Source: Gammaproteobacteria bacterium
Lineage (GTDB): Bacteria; Pseudomonadota; Gammaproteobacteria; Pseudomonadales; Halieaceae
DNA length: 64,000 bases
Assembly (NCBI GenBank): GCA_030433415.1
Contig: JAUIMF010000004.1
Location: 37,059-101,058, forward strand
Direction: 5' to 3'
The notes beneath the pieces were generated by a model. The model made no database searches. It was not told where the DNA came from and saw nothing but the letters and a program-made list of their open reading frames with translations. The stretch's first letter is position 1; every line of letters begins with the position of its first letter. The position numbers were made by a program, and so were the translations under genes. Positions 20,738 through 29,285 of the stretch are shown piece by piece.

Positions 20738-21888
20738 GAGCCTCCGGGAGAGGCTTTCACAGCGAGCGCGCTGACCAGCGCATTGGCGTAACCAGCCAGG
20801 GCGTGAGGCCGTATTTCGGGATCCATCGCGGCGATGCGCGCATCGAATGCTGTCTCACTACAGCTGCCTTCGTCGACGCTGATCCCCGAGAGGTCCGGCT
20901 CGCCGTGCAGCTGGCGATAGGCCCACACGTTGGTGCAATGCAGGCGATACCCCGACACAACCTGGCGGTCGATCTCGGCCGCGACTGCGTCAGCAGAGGC
21001 GAATTCCGGACCCAGGGGTTCGCCAAAGTGCACATGCACCCGCCCCTTGGCACCGGCAATACCCCGGCCGATTGAGGCGACATCTTCCTGGTCCGCCTTC
21101 TCATACTGGCCCGTTGTACTGCGCTCGTAGAGTTCACGGGCCTTCAGCGCATCACAGGGATCCAACTCATAGCTGATCGCCACGGGCACAATGCGCAGCC
21201 CCGCCATGTGTTCGCCAAACTCCTCCTGCGCCTTGTCGCGACTCAGCGACAGCATCTTCACCACAGCCGGCTCCGTTCGGTCCAGACCGTCCTTGGCACG
21301 CCCCTCGCGCTGGGCGATCCATACGGGAACGTTGTCAACGGACACGGAATGGCGGATGTACTGGGACAGCAGTCGCGACGCCGCCAACAGTTCCCGGGGG
21401 CCACTCACAGAGCGCTGCACGATAAAGCTCTTGTTCAGCCGCATGAGATCCGCCACCCACTGCTCTGTCAGCAGGTTATCGCCGATGGCGATGCGCAGCG
21501 TATCGTGCCCGGCGCGGTGAAGCGCGTAGTTGGTGAACGCCGGGTCCATCGCAATGTCGCGGTGATTGCTGATAAACAGGTAGGCCCCCGTTCGATCGAG
21601 TCGCTCGAGGCCCGAGGTGGTAAAGCCCGCGGTACTCTGTTCGATCATGCGGTCCATATAGACCTTGATGCGTAGCTGCAGGTCCTGCACCGACTCGACC
21701 CCGTTGAGCTGCCGACGCAGATAGCCACGCAGAAGTGGGCGTAACAACCAGCCCAGCAGCGCCATGGAGTGCCCCAGACGTAACCTGCCGACCGCGTCCA
21801 GAAACTCGGTCCGGGCCAGCAGCCGCTCGATCGCAGGCCTGACCTCATCGTCATTGAAGGGCCGTATGGCGGCGTAGGGATCGGACAC
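20734..21888 (-). CDS. 1-acyl-glycerol-3-phosphate acyltransferase-like protein
   Basis: A PlsC-superfamily acyltransferase of about 384 residues, expected at the inner membrane in phospholipid synthesis. The first catalytic block is FISNHRDIAMDP, in which His and Asp are separated by five residues, not the usual four. Other visible blocks are FIVQRS near residue 150, PVWIAQREGRAKDG (block III) and IVPVAISYELDP (block IV). The GTG at 21888 gives the SDPYAAIRPFNDDEV start and has a GGAG site; a GTG at 21900 is an alternative. Cotranscribed with dinG through a 4-base overlap. Confidence 0.85.
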   Translation of the reverse strand: MSDPYAAIRPFNDDEVRPAIERLLARTEFLDAVGRLRLGHSMALLGWLLRPLLRGYLRRQLNGVESVQDLQLRIKVYMDRMIEQSTAGFTTSGLERLDRTGAYLFISNHRDIAMDPAFTNYALHRAGHDTLRIAIGDNLLTEQWVADLMRLNKSFIVQRSVSGPRELLAASRLLSQYIRHSVSVDNVPVWIAQREGRAKDGLDRTEPAVVKMLSLSRDKAQEEFGEHMAGLRIVPVAISYELDPCDALKARELYERSTTGQYEKADQEDVASIGRGIAGAKGRVHVHFGEPLGPEFASADAVAAEIDRQVVSGYRLHCTNVWAYRQLHGEPDLSGISVDEGSCSETAFDARIAAMDPEIRPHALAGYANALVSALAVKASPGGS

Positions 21889-21992
21889 GGTGGGCTCCAC
21901 GAAAAAAGCGCCCCACCTTAACCAAATTGCCCAACCGCGTCATCCGGCAATAACAGACAGACGCTCTTTTATTCTGTCTGTGAGGAAACACC

Positions 21993-22217
21993 ATGGAACC
22001 GACAAGCGCCGTCCTGATGACCTACGGCCTGGCCACGCTGCTGGTGAGCTGGATTCTGCTCCTGATCGCCGCCTGGGATGAAGACTATGCCTGGGGCCTG
22101 TTTGCCGTATTCCTGCCCCCCGTCGCCTACCTGTACGGCCTGTTCCGTCTGGACCGCGCAGGCCAGAGCCTGCTGGTAGCCCTGGTGGGCTGGATCATGA
22201 TCTACATGGCGTTCTAG
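21993..22217 (+). CDS. Small membrane protein
   Basis: A 74-residue protein with about three hydrophobic segments (residues 8-26, 34-50, 57-74) and an acidic AWDEDYAW loop. Family not recognised. A GAGGAAA site precedes the ATG. A 7-bp inverted repeat (CAGACAG / CTGTCTG) lies just upstream of that site, between it and the divergent acyltransferase; it may affect translation. Function unknown. Confidence 0.7.
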   Translation: MEPTSAVLMTYGLATLLVSWILLLIAAWDEDYAWGLFAVFLPPVAYLYGLFRLDRAGQSLLVALVGWIMIYMAF

Positions 22218-22238
22218 TAACGCCTGCCGTGGATGCCC

Positions 22239-23039
22239 TCAGGCATCCACAAACCGGCGGCGCAGCTCGCGCCGCTCCGCAAGCCCCAGACCCAGCCCCT
22301 CCTCGAGATACACATCCGTATCGCCCCAGCCGACGCTGATCTCATCCAGCGCAGATCGCAGGTAGGCAAGATCCGTGTGCATCATCGGCGCCAGATCGGC
22401 ATCGCCCAGATGATTCACGGCGTACTTGGCACGGATGCGGTCGATTTGTTCTTCGACCAGAAAATACTGCCCCGAGAGCAGATAGTCCGCTTCGATGTCG
22501 TCAGTGCTCACCCCCAGGGCGGCCTGCAGCATCGCAATCGCAAACCCCGTGCGATCCTTGCCCGCCGCACAGTGAAATAAAACGCGGTCGGCGCCACTGT
22601 CGAGCAACGCGGCAAAGACCTCCCGGTACACCCCGGTCTGCGAGCGCACAAACTCACGATTGATATCGCACATGAAACGGTGCATGGCTTCGGCGCCTCC
22701 AAGCTGCGTGGAGTCAGCGTAAATGGCACTGGTATGACTTCCCGGCGTGATGTCCGCGCCGTGCACGGCGGTGCCGGGAGGCAGCCGCGAGGGCTCCCAG
22801 TCCCGCTCGTCGGCCCGGCGCAGGTCAACAACCAGCGCCAGTTCCAGCGCCGCAAGCCGCTCCTGCTCCTCGGATGACAGCGCGGCGAGATGCCCACTGC
22901 GAAACAGGCGCCCCCAATGCAGCGTCCCGCCGTCCACGGCATACCCGCCCGCGTCACGAAAATTGGGTGAACCCGCAAAGCCGAGGGTACGCTCCCTGTC
23001 GGCGGTATCACCAGATGCGAAGCTGGAGCTGCTGTTCAT
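22239..23039 (-). CDS. Tyrosine/serine protein phosphatase (Y_phosphatase3 family)
   Basis: A 266-residue cytoplasmic phosphatase with the CX5R signature HCAAGKDRTG and the family's early SPNFRDAGGY and WGRLFRSGHLAALS motifs, as in MptpB-like and Y_phosphatase3 proteins. The general acid region is not certain. ATG 23039 has a clear AGGAG site; the frame stays open to 23141 but that longer start lacks one. Substrate may be a phosphoprotein or a phosphoinositide-like lipid; not decidable here. Confidence 0.88.
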   Translation of the reverse strand: MNSSSSFASGDTADRERTLGFAGSPNFRDAGGYAVDGGTLHWGRLFRSGHLAALSSEEQERLAALELALVVDLRRADERDWEPSRLPPGTAVHGADITPGSHTSAIYADSTQLGGAEAMHRFMCDINREFVRSQTGVYREVFAALLDSGADRVLFHCAAGKDRTGFAIAMLQAALGVSTDDIEADYLLSGQYFLVEEQIDRIRAKYAVNHLGDADLAPMMHTDLAYLRSALDEISVGWGDTDVYLEEGLGLGLAERRELRRRFVDA

Positions 23040-23210
23040 ATGATTCTCCTGGATCAAGGCGCGCATTGTACCTGTCGACCGCTCCCTGCGTTCCTGCGCG
23101 CGGGAATCAAAGTCCAATGCCAGAGGAGGAGAAAGAGACACCCCATGCCCCAGGAAACAGCAGGCCGCCCCGATACCAAAACCGCGCTGAATCCGAGACC
23201 CAATCAGGCA

Positions 23211-23239
23211 TTGACACAGCCTGCCGTAGTCGGCAGAAT
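23211..23239 (+). promoter_or_regulatory. Predicted sigma-70 promoter of rpsT
   Basis: TTGACA at 23211-23216 and CAGAAT at 23234-23239 with a 17-nt spacer; predicted start of transcription about 23246, leaving a leader of about 30 nt before the GTG start codon. Confidence 0.55.
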
Positions 23240-23277
23240 CCGCCCTCCAAAATTTTTGACCGTATCAGGAGTCCCCC

Positions 23278-23544
23278 GTGGCCAACTCCCCCCAGGCGCG
23301 CAAGCGCGCCCGCCAAGCCGAGAAGCGTCGCTCACACAATGCGAGCCTGCGCTCCCTCGTGCGTACCAACATCAAGCGTGTGATCGCTGCCATCCAGACT
23401 GGCGACGCTGAACAGGCACGTGCTGCCTACACGGCCGCCGTACCGGTCATCGACCGCATGGCAGACAAGGGCATCATCCACAAGAATAAGGCCGCTCGTC
23501 ACAAGAGCCGCCTGAATGCACAGATCAAGGCCCTCGCTGCCTGA
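23278..23544 (+). CDS. rpsT: 30S ribosomal protein S20
   Basis: An 88-residue, strongly basic small-subunit protein that binds 16S rRNA early in assembly. The [21 protein letters not shown] start and [19 protein letters not shown]-terminal half are diagnostic. Starts at GTG 23278 with an AGGAG site 5 bases upstream; many proteobacteria use a non-ATG start (often UUG) here, which is tied to autogenous control in E. coli. Monocistronic: own promoter and terminator. Confidence 0.98.
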   Translation: MANSPQARKRARQAEKRRSHNASLRSLVRTNIKRVIAAIQTGDAEQARAAYTAAVPVIDRMADKGIIHKNKAARHKSRLNAQIKALAA

Positions 23545-23563
23545 TCCACTGCTGCATACCCTG

Positions 23564-23594
23564 AAGAAGCCGGCAGAATTCGCCGGCTTTTTTG
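23564..23594 (+). terminator. Intrinsic terminator of rpsT
   Basis: Stem AAGCCGGC / GCCGGCTT with a 7-nt loop followed by a T-rich tract, 20 bp after the rpsT stop. Confidence 0.9.
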
Positions 23595-23714
23595 TGCCCG
23601 CAAAATTTGTGCCCGCAAAACCCTTCCCCGGAGCAATCGGCATGTATTGTTTGCGCCACGCGGAATCCGGCGCTCGGAGATCCGTGCCGGTCGGAACAGC
23701 CTTGCAGTCTGTAC

Positions 23715-23818
23715 GTGGCGCGACGGTGCAGGGTGCGGGCGTCCGTCGAGCGCGGTGTTAAGAACCGTAACGCCGATGGAGGTACGCGAGCAGCCCGTAC
23801 CCTGCGGCGTCGCGCCAC
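23715..23818. repeat. Hairpin element with a third core type
   Basis: Arms 23715-23740 and 23793-23818 pair at 23 of 26 positions around a 52-nt core. The core includes CGGTGTTAAGAACCG, itself a small hairpin. It shares neither core type 1 nor type 2. Its architecture is like the others, but with one copy the conserved-core claim cannot be tested in this window. Confidence 0.6.
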
Positions 23819-23842
23819 CCACCGCCAGCGACGAAGTGTTAC

Positions 23843-23870
23843 AGAAAAACGCCCCTCATTGGGGGCGTCT
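23843..23870 (-). terminator. Intrinsic terminator of the di-iron protein gene
   Basis: On the minus strand GACGCCCC and GGGGCGTT pair and are followed by a T-tract (A run 23845-23849). About 40 bp after the stop codon at 23908. Confidence 0.75.
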
Positions 23871-23907
23871 TGTTCTGACTGCGGACCGCGGCGCGGCCGT
23901 CGCCGTC

Positions 23908-25152
23908 TCAGCAGCAACCGCCACTCTGGGGCGTACCCTCATCCTCCGCCACCTGCTGCGCGGGCTCCTCCTCACCTTTGAGCGCTTCCAGTTCGGCTTC
24001 GTGCCGCTCGTGGAACTGCGCCAGCATGCTCTGCTCGTGGGACTGGGCTTCTTCGGTGTCCAGCGGCCGCTCCAGCGCGGACCAGTCAATGTCACCGTCC
24101 GTCGCCAGGTTTTCGAATTCGAGAATTCCCAGCTCTTCGAACTTGGGCCGGATTTTGTCCGTGAGCAGACCGATGCGCTTGAGGTTGGGGATCACGCGCT
24201 GGAACAGCAGGTTACGGAAGGTCGACATCACAAACCCTTCAAGCACCTGCTTACGGGCTTCTTCTACGTCCCAGCCGAAGTGGCGGAACACATCGGTGGC
24301 GACCAGGCGCTCGCGACTGACCACGCAGGCCTCGTAGGCAAACTGGGCCCGCTCCTCGCGCTCTTCGTCCGACAGGGTTTGCACAAACTCCTCGAGGTAG
24401 TTCACGCCAAAGGTCACGTGGCGGGCCTCGTCGCGGGTCACCAGGTACACCACGTCCTTGAGTACCGGGTCTGGCGTGGTCTCGCGCGTGGTGTTAAAGG
24501 CCGACAGGGCCAGTCCTTCGATCACGATCTGCATACCGATAAACTTCATGTCCCAACGCGGGTCCGTGAGAATTTTGTCGATGATGCTCTTGAGGTGCGT
24601 GTTGATCGGGTACATCACGCCAATGCGCTTTTGCAGGTACTTGTTGAAGACCTCGACGTGACGCGCCTCGTCGAAGGTCTGCGAAGCCGCATACAGCTTG
24701 GCGTTGAAGGTCGGTGCGCAGGAGCAAAGCTGCGACGCCACCAGCAGCGCGCCCTGCTCACCGTGCAGGAACTGCGACAGGCTCCAGGCGTTCATGTGCA
24801 GCCAGAACTCGTCCCGGGTCTTCTGGTCCATGGCCAGATACGGCTCATATTCATGCAGGTTCATGAGCTCGGGAGCCTGCTGTTCATCGGGCCAGGGCCG
24901 GTTCCAGTCGATATCCATCTCAGGATCCCAGTTCAACTGCTTGCCCAGGTCGTACAGCTTCTTGATGCGGTCATCCTGGACTTTGTAATCCCAGTTGTAA
25001 GACCCGGTCAGCGGCGTGCTGAAAATCTCTGCAACATGGTCTACCTGCTCACTCGTGAGCACGTCCTCAAGATCCGGGTTCTCCTTGGGGAAGTCGGCCC
25101 CAGGGTAGTGCTGGATTTTGCGCGGTGTCTGCTCTTCCCACTGAATTTTCAT
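23908..25152 (-). CDS. Ferritin-like (R2-like) di-iron protein, probable oxidase or oxygenase
   Basis: A 414-residue protein with a complete di-iron four-helix set: E132 (HGEQGALL), E162/H165 (DEARHVEVF), E212 (IVIEGLALSAF) and E242/H245 (DEARHVTFG). This E, EXXH, E, EXXH order is that of R2-like oxidases, bacterial monooxygenases and acyl desaturases. Length exceeds simple ferritins. The C-terminal 40 residues are acidic and end GGCC. I cannot name the substrate. Start at ATG 25152 chosen for the MKIQWEEQ N-terminus; ATG 25167 is possible. It is divergent from an AraC-family regulator 108 bp away, which may control it. Confidence 0.85.
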   Translation of the reverse strand: MKIQWEEQTPRKIQHYPGADFPKENPDLEDVLTSEQVDHVAEIFSTPLTGSYNWDYKVQDDRIKKLYDLGKQLNWDPEMDIDWNRPWPDEQQAPELMNLHEYEPYLAMDQKTRDEFWLHMNAWSLSQFLHGEQGALLVASQLCSCAPTFNAKLYAASQTFDEARHVEVFNKYLQKRIGVMYPINTHLKSIIDKILTDPRWDMKFIGMQIVIEGLALSAFNTTRETTPDPVLKDVVYLVTRDEARHVTFGVNYLEEFVQTLSDEEREERAQFAYEACVVSRERLVATDVFRHFGWDVEEARKQVLEGFVMSTFRNLLFQRVIPNLKRIGLLTDKIRPKFEELGILEFENLATDGDIDWSALERPLDTEEAQSHEQSMLAQFHERHEAELEALKGEEEPAQQVAEDEGTPQSGGCC

Positions 25153-25260
25153 GCTGTTATCTCTCATAGGTGGTCGATACCGCATCAATATCGGACACGG
25201 GCCGCGGCGCAACAAGGTAGCTTGTTGTCAATTTAGAGTCATTTGTGGCCAAATGCAGCC

Positions 25261-26265
25261 ATGGATAACAGCACACCCGCGCAGTACGCCCTGATCCTCA
25301 TCGATCTGGCCCTTGAGGCCGGCGTCGATCGCGAGGCGTTGCTGCTCGGTACGGGACTGGATGATGAGTCTTCGGGCCTGATCGGTGCCCGGGTACCCGG
25401 CCCAGTGTTTCGGACGCTGGCCGAAAACGCCCTGCGCCTCACGACAAACCCCGCCCTTGGCCTGCACCTGGGCGCGCGCCTGAACCTGTCGGCCCACGCC
25501 GTGCTGGGCCAGGCGTTCCTGACCTGCCGGAACCTGGGTGAGGTCCTGCAACTGTTCGAGCGCTACTATCACGTGCTCGCCCCGGACCTGGACCTGGATT
25601 TCAGCGTGGCGGACGGCCGCGTACGCATCACCTCTACCAACACGCAGGCCGATCTGCCCCTGACCTTTGGCCTTGAGGTTATCGCCGGCGCGATGCGCAA
25701 TACGCTCGGGGGTTTGCTTGCTGAACAGGACTTTCCCATCCGCTATGAATTCCCCTACCCGGCTCCGGACTACGTGGACCAGTACTACGCGATTCTCGGA
25801 TACGACGTGCACTTTGATCGCCCCATCGCGGCCTGGAGCTTTCCGGAGTCCATGGTGCATCTGACCCTGCCGAGTTCCAACCCGGCGCTGCGCCAACTCT
25901 ATGAAGCGGAATGTGTGCGCCTGCTGGCGGACCTGGCCCAGGTGGATGATCTGGCGGCCCAGACCCGACGACTGCTGCGCAAGTTTGAAGGCCAGTACCC
26001 CCAGATGCCCCAGGTTGCGGCCATGCTGAACGTGAGCTCACGCACCTACCGGCGACGCCTGGCGGATGCCGGCACGAGTTTTCAGGCACTGCTGGATACC
26101 GTGCGCGCCGAGCACGCCACGCGCTATCTGCGTGAGACCCGCATGCCCATCGCCAGCATCGCCTACCGGCTGGGCTTTAATGACCCATCGAATTTTCGCC
26201 GCGCCTACCGGCGTTGGACCGGTCAGGCCCCCGGTGACGTGCGCCGCGCAAACCGCAACTCGTGA
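25261..26265 (+). CDS. AraC family transcriptional regulator
   Basis: A regulator of about 334 residues with the N-terminal arabinose-binding-like domain seen in OruR/ArgR-type AraC proteins (GARVPGPVFRTLAENALRLT, LGLHLGARLNLSAHAVLGQAFLTC) and a C-terminal pair of helix-turn-helix motifs (QVAAMLNVSSRTYRRRL and IASIAYRLGFNDPSNFRRAY). The second ends in the family signature for DNA contact. ATG 25243 is an alternative start. Divergent from the di-iron protein gene and overlapping the patatin gene by 4 bases, so it is likely to regulate one or both in response to a small ligand. Confidence 0.93.
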   Translation: MDNSTPAQYALILIDLALEAGVDREALLLGTGLDDESSGLIGARVPGPVFRTLAENALRLTTNPALGLHLGARLNLSAHAVLGQAFLTCRNLGEVLQLFERYYHVLAPDLDLDFSVADGRVRITSTNTQADLPLTFGLEVIAGAMRNTLGGLLAEQDFPIRYEFPYPAPDYVDQYYAILGYDVHFDRPIAAWSFPESMVHLTLPSSNPALRQLYEAECVRLLADLAQVDDLAAQTRRLLRKFEGQYPQMPQVAAMLNVSSRTYRRRLADAGTSFQALLDTVRAEHATRYLRETRMPIASIAYRLGFNDPSNFRRAYRRWTGQAPGDVRRANRNS

Positions 26266-27323
26266 GCAACGCACTGCAGGTCATTGTCGGGCGGGGTGCC
26301 GCGCGCCATCTCGCGAATTCCGGCTGGCAGGGGCGCGACGTCTCGCTGCTGCTCGGCGCCTCCGGCGGCCCCAAGTGGCTCATTCTCGGCCACCTGGACC
26401 GCCTGCTCTTTGGCAGCTATCTGATGCAGGATCGGCAGGAACCCCTTCAGGCCATCGGTTCCTCGGTGGGGACCTGGCGCCACGCGTGCCTGGCCCAGGA
26501 CGATCCGGTCAAAGCCCTGGACCGCTTCGAAGACATCTACGTGAACTGGGACTACAGCGACAAACCCGATGCCGCCGAAATCAGCGCAGTGTCTTTCTCC
26601 ATTCTCGGGCACATCTTTGGCGACAGCGGCGCCGAGGCCCTGGTGCATCACCCGCTGCTACACAGCTACATCGTGACCGCGCGGGGCCGCGGGTTGAACT
26701 CGTCGACCTCTCGGCTCGCCCTCGGTGTGGGTATGGGCGGCGCCGGCCTGCTGAACGCCCTGGACCGCCGCCTGCTCGCCAGCCAGTTTCAGCGCGTTGT
26801 GTTTGCGAGTCGCGGCGCGACCGCACCGCTATTCAGGGATTTTGCTTCAACCACCGTCGCGCTTGAGCCAGAGACGGTCGTGCGTGCGCTCCATGCCAGC
26901 GGCGCCATCCCCTTTGTGCTGGCCGGCGAACGGGACCTGCCGGGCGGACCACCGGGACATTACTGGGACGGCGGCATCATCGATTATCACTTTGGCCTGG
27001 ACACGTTCCGCAGCGCACCGCTGGTGCTCTATCCGCATTTTCGTGCGGACCTGACCCCGGGATGGTTCGACAAGTTTCTGCCCTGGCGCCGTTACCGACC
27101 ACCACTGGCAGACAACCTGATCCTGCTCAGCCCCAGCCCCACGTTTATCGCCTCGCTGCCCCAGGGCAAGATTCCCGACCGCAGCGATTTCATGAAACTG
27201 TCAGCTGATGAACGTAAGGACTACTGGCGAAGCTGCGTGGAGCGCAGCCGGGAACTGGCGGAGGATTTTAACAAGTTGATTCACGGCCCCGACCCCCTCG
27301 CGGGCGTGACCGTACTGGACTGA
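26262..27323 (+). CDS. Patatin-like phospholipase family protein
   Basis: A 353-residue serine hydrolase. Ser68 lies in GSSVG, the nucleophile elbow; GASGGPKW (about 32-39) provides the glycine-rich oxyanion loop and WDGGIIDYHF carries the Asp of the Ser-Asp dyad in a DGG motif. Such proteins hydrolyse phospholipids or acyl esters in the cytoplasm or after secretion; no signal peptide is seen. Starts at GTG 26262, overlapping the AraC stop (GTGA), which implies cotranscription with the regulator. The convergent PHA-associated gene ends 2 bp after its stop. Confidence 0.88.
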   Translation: MSNALQVIVGRGAARHLANSGWQGRDVSLLLGASGGPKWLILGHLDRLLFGSYLMQDRQEPLQAIGSSVGTWRHACLAQDDPVKALDRFEDIYVNWDYSDKPDAAEISAVSFSILGHIFGDSGAEALVHHPLLHSYIVTARGRGLNSSTSRLALGVGMGGAGLLNALDRRLLASQFQRVVFASRGATAPLFRDFASTTVALEPETVVRALHASGAIPFVLAGERDLPGGPPGHYWDGGIIDYHFGLDTFRSAPLVLYPHFRADLTPGWFDKFLPWRRYRPPLADNLILLSPSPTFIASLPQGKIPDRSDFMKLSADERKDYWRSCVERSRELAEDFNKLIHGPDPLAGVTVLD

Positions 27324-27325
27324 CC

Positions 27326-27601
27326 TCAGCAGACGTATTCGTCGAGAAAACGCTGCACTTCGCTGCGCAGCACACCCTTGAATGCCGAGGCCATCAGCCC
27401 AAGCTCAACGCTCACCAGCACGTCGCTGTCGCTCAGGGTCAGTTTGCCGTCAACACCGGCGCCTTTCATGCGCACACAATCACCGTCCCAGCGCGCGCGC
27501 AGTCCATGGGTCTGTTCGAGTTCCCGGGCGAGACCCTCGGCGGCTTCGCGCAACTCACCCTTGTCCATGGTGTGCGCTTTTCGTATCTGAAAACCTGCCA
27601 C
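27326..27601 (-). CDS. Polyhydroxyalkanoic acid system family protein (PHA_gran_rgn)
   Basis: A 91-residue protein matching PF09650: IRKAHTMDKGELREAAEGLA, then RWDGDCVRMKGAGVDGKLTLSDSDV and ELGLMASAFKGVL. The family is linked to polyhydroxyalkanoate granules; its function is not known. The start chosen is GTG 27601, because it has a GGAGG site 8 bases upstream and includes the family's IRKAH N-terminal motif; the frame stays open further upstream to 27679 into the EamA gene, and the internal ATG at 27565 would lose the motif. It follows the EamA gene by 40 bp and may be its operon partner. Confidence 0.85.
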   Translation of the reverse strand: MAGFQIRKAHTMDKGELREAAEGLARELEQTHGLRARWDGDCVRMKGAGVDGKLTLSDSDVLVSVELGLMASAFKGVLRSEVQRFLDEYVC

Positions 27602-27641
27602 GATACCTGCCTCCGGATTCTGTTTACGCTCGCAGTATAGG

Positions 27642-28541
27642 TCAGCGACGCACGCCACGCATCGCCAGCCAGTTACCACCCAGCACCAGTAACAGCCCGG
27701 TGACGCCGGCCAGGGTCCAGCGATAATCCTCGAGCACCATCGAGATCATCAGCGCCACAACGGGAAAGATCAGCGTGGTATACGCTGCCCGGTCCGCGCC
27801 AATGCGTGCGATGAGCGACACATAGGCCCAGAACGCGAGCACCGTGGCAAAGAAGGCCAGGTAGACCAGAGAAGCGAGGTAGGTCGGAGCCGGATCCACC
27901 ACGATCGGCTTGCCCAGCACCAGCGCTGCGACATAAAGCGTCACGCAGCCGTAGAACATGCCCCAGCTATTACACGTAAGTACCGGCAGGCCCCGGCGCA
28001 GGTTCGTCACCGCAATCATGTTGCCCGCTGATGCACTGACCGTGCCCAGAAAACAGATGCCCAGCGCTTTGAGGCGGGGGTCGTCGAGGGACAGGGTCTC
28101 GAACTCAGGCAGGAACAATCCGGCCATGCCCGTCAGACCAACCAGGCCGCCCAGTACGACCGATGGACTGAGCGACGCACCGAGAAAAATAGCGCCGCCC
28201 AGCGCGTTCAGAATCACCATGGTCGAGAACACCACGGCCACGAGCCCCGTCGACAACTCAGCCGTAGCCGCATAGATAAGCAGGTAATTGCCGCTGAAGA
28301 GGCAGAGTCCCTGCAAAAAGATGCGTCGGTGGTCTGCCGCGCCGAGGCGCACGAATCCCTGATGGAGGTAGGTGAGTAACACACACAGGGCCGTCGCCAG
28401 GGCCATGCGGTGCGCGATGGACACCAGAGGGTCTACGGTACCCAGCTGATACTTGATGGCAATCCAGCTGGTGCCCCAGACGAGCACGGTCACAATGTAG
28501 AGTAAGAAGGTTTGCACCGAGTGCTGCGCCGGGATCGCCAA
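27642..28541 (-). CDS. EamA/DMT family transporter
   Basis: A 299-residue inner-membrane protein with about ten hydrophobic segments arranged as two EamA repeats (roughly residues 8-140 and 150-295). The VWGTSWIAIKYQLG start and PVVALMISMVLEDYRWT segment in the second repeat are typical of the drug/metabolite transporter superfamily, which exports amino acids or metabolites. Substrate unknown. The gene overlaps no neighbour; it is followed by the PHA_gran_rgn gene and preceded by the two-component response regulator on the same strand after 52 bp. Confidence 0.9.
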   Translation of the reverse strand: MAIPAQHSVQTFLLYIVTVLVWGTSWIAIKYQLGTVDPLVSIAHRMALATALCVLLTYLHQGFVRLGAADHRRIFLQGLCLFSGNYLLIYAATAELSTGLVAVVFSTMVILNALGGAIFLGASLSPSVVLGGLVGLTGMAGLFLPEFETLSLDDPRLKALGICFLGTVSASAGNMIAVTNLRRGLPVLTCNSWGMFYGCVTLYVAALVLGKPIVVDPAPTYLASLVYLAFFATVLAFWAYVSLIARIGADRAAYTTLIFPVVALMISMVLEDYRWTLAGVTGLLLVLGGNWLAMRGVRR

Positions 28542-28593
28542 AGAAGGCGGCGCATGCTAGCACGAAGCCCCGGCATTGACCGTGCCAGGCGTT

Positions 28594-29280
28594 TCAGGCC
28601 ATGGCATAACCCACGCCGTAAACAGAACGGATCAGCTCCCGTTCGTCATCACTCGCCTCTGCCAGTTTCTGGCGCAGGTTGCGCATGTGACTGTCGATCG
28701 TGCGGTCGCTGACCACGCGATGGTCCTGATAGGCCACATCCATAAGTTGCTGGCGTGACAGCACCCGGCCCGGCCGTTCCAGCAGCGCCTGCAGCAGGCG
28801 GAACTCCACGGGAGTCAGGTCCAGACGCTGACCGTGGCAGTCACAGCAGTGACGCTCCGGATCAAGCACCAGCGCTCCATAGCGATGCCCCCCGCCCTCG
28901 CTTTGTACCTCGCTGCTTCCACGGCGGAGTATTGCCTTCACCCGCAGCACCAGCTCCCGCGGACTGAAGGGCTTGCACAGATAATCGTCAGCGCCCAGCT
29001 CCAGACCGAGCAGACGATCGATTTCATCGACGCGCGCCGTCACCATGATGATCGGCACGTTGCTGGTTTCTCGCACGCGGCGACAGATCGTCAGGCCGTC
29101 CTCACCAGGCAGCATCAGATCCAGGATCACCAGATCCGGCGCCGCTTCCACGATGTGGGCTGCGGCCCCCGTACCGTCATGAAGCTCGCTGACGTCAAAT
29201 CCCGCCTGCAAAAGGTAATCGCGCTGGAGCGCCGCAATTTTCTCTTCGTCTTCAACGATAAGGATGTGGTGCTTGTCCAT
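28594..29280 (-). CDS. OmpR-family response regulator (BaeR-like)
   Basis: A 228-residue DNA-binding response regulator. Receiver domain (about 1-115): acidic EDEE pocket, phosphoacceptor Asp in LVILDLMLPGEDG, switch Thr in IIMVTAR and Lys in DDYLCKPFSPREL. The C-terminal winged helix carries LDLTPVEFRLLQALLERPGRVLSRQQLM and TIDSHMRNLRQKL. ATG 29280 was chosen; a GTG at 29289 overlapping the kinase stop is possible. It pairs with the kinase immediately upstream. The pattern is close to BaeSR, an envelope stress system, but no target can be seen. Confidence 0.92.
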   Translation of the reverse strand: MDKHHILIVEDEEKIAALQRDYLLQAGFDVSELHDGTGAAAHIVEAAPDLVILDLMLPGEDGLTICRRVRETSNVPIIMVTARVDEIDRLLGLELGADDYLCKPFSPRELVLRVKAILRRGSSEVQSEGGGHRYGALVLDPERHCCDCHGQRLDLTPVEFRLLQALLERPGRVLSRQQLMDVAYQDHRVVSDRTIDSHMRNLRQKLAEASDDERELIRSVYGVGYAMA

Positions 29281-29285
29281 GGGAA

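Larger units (their letters stand above)
23595..23907. other. Intergenic region between rpsT and the di-iron protein gene
   Basis: About 310 bases with no credible gene. It holds a doubled 13-mer TGTGCCCGCAAAA (about 23591-23620), a hairpin element (23715-23818) and the minus-strand terminator at 23843-23870. Open frames on both strands through it are long only because GC content is high. Confidence 0.6.

Noticed and set aside
23647..25236. 529-codon plus-strand frame across the di-iron gene
   Set aside because: Most of it is antisense to the gene with a full di-iron site; the start lies in the hairpin gap.
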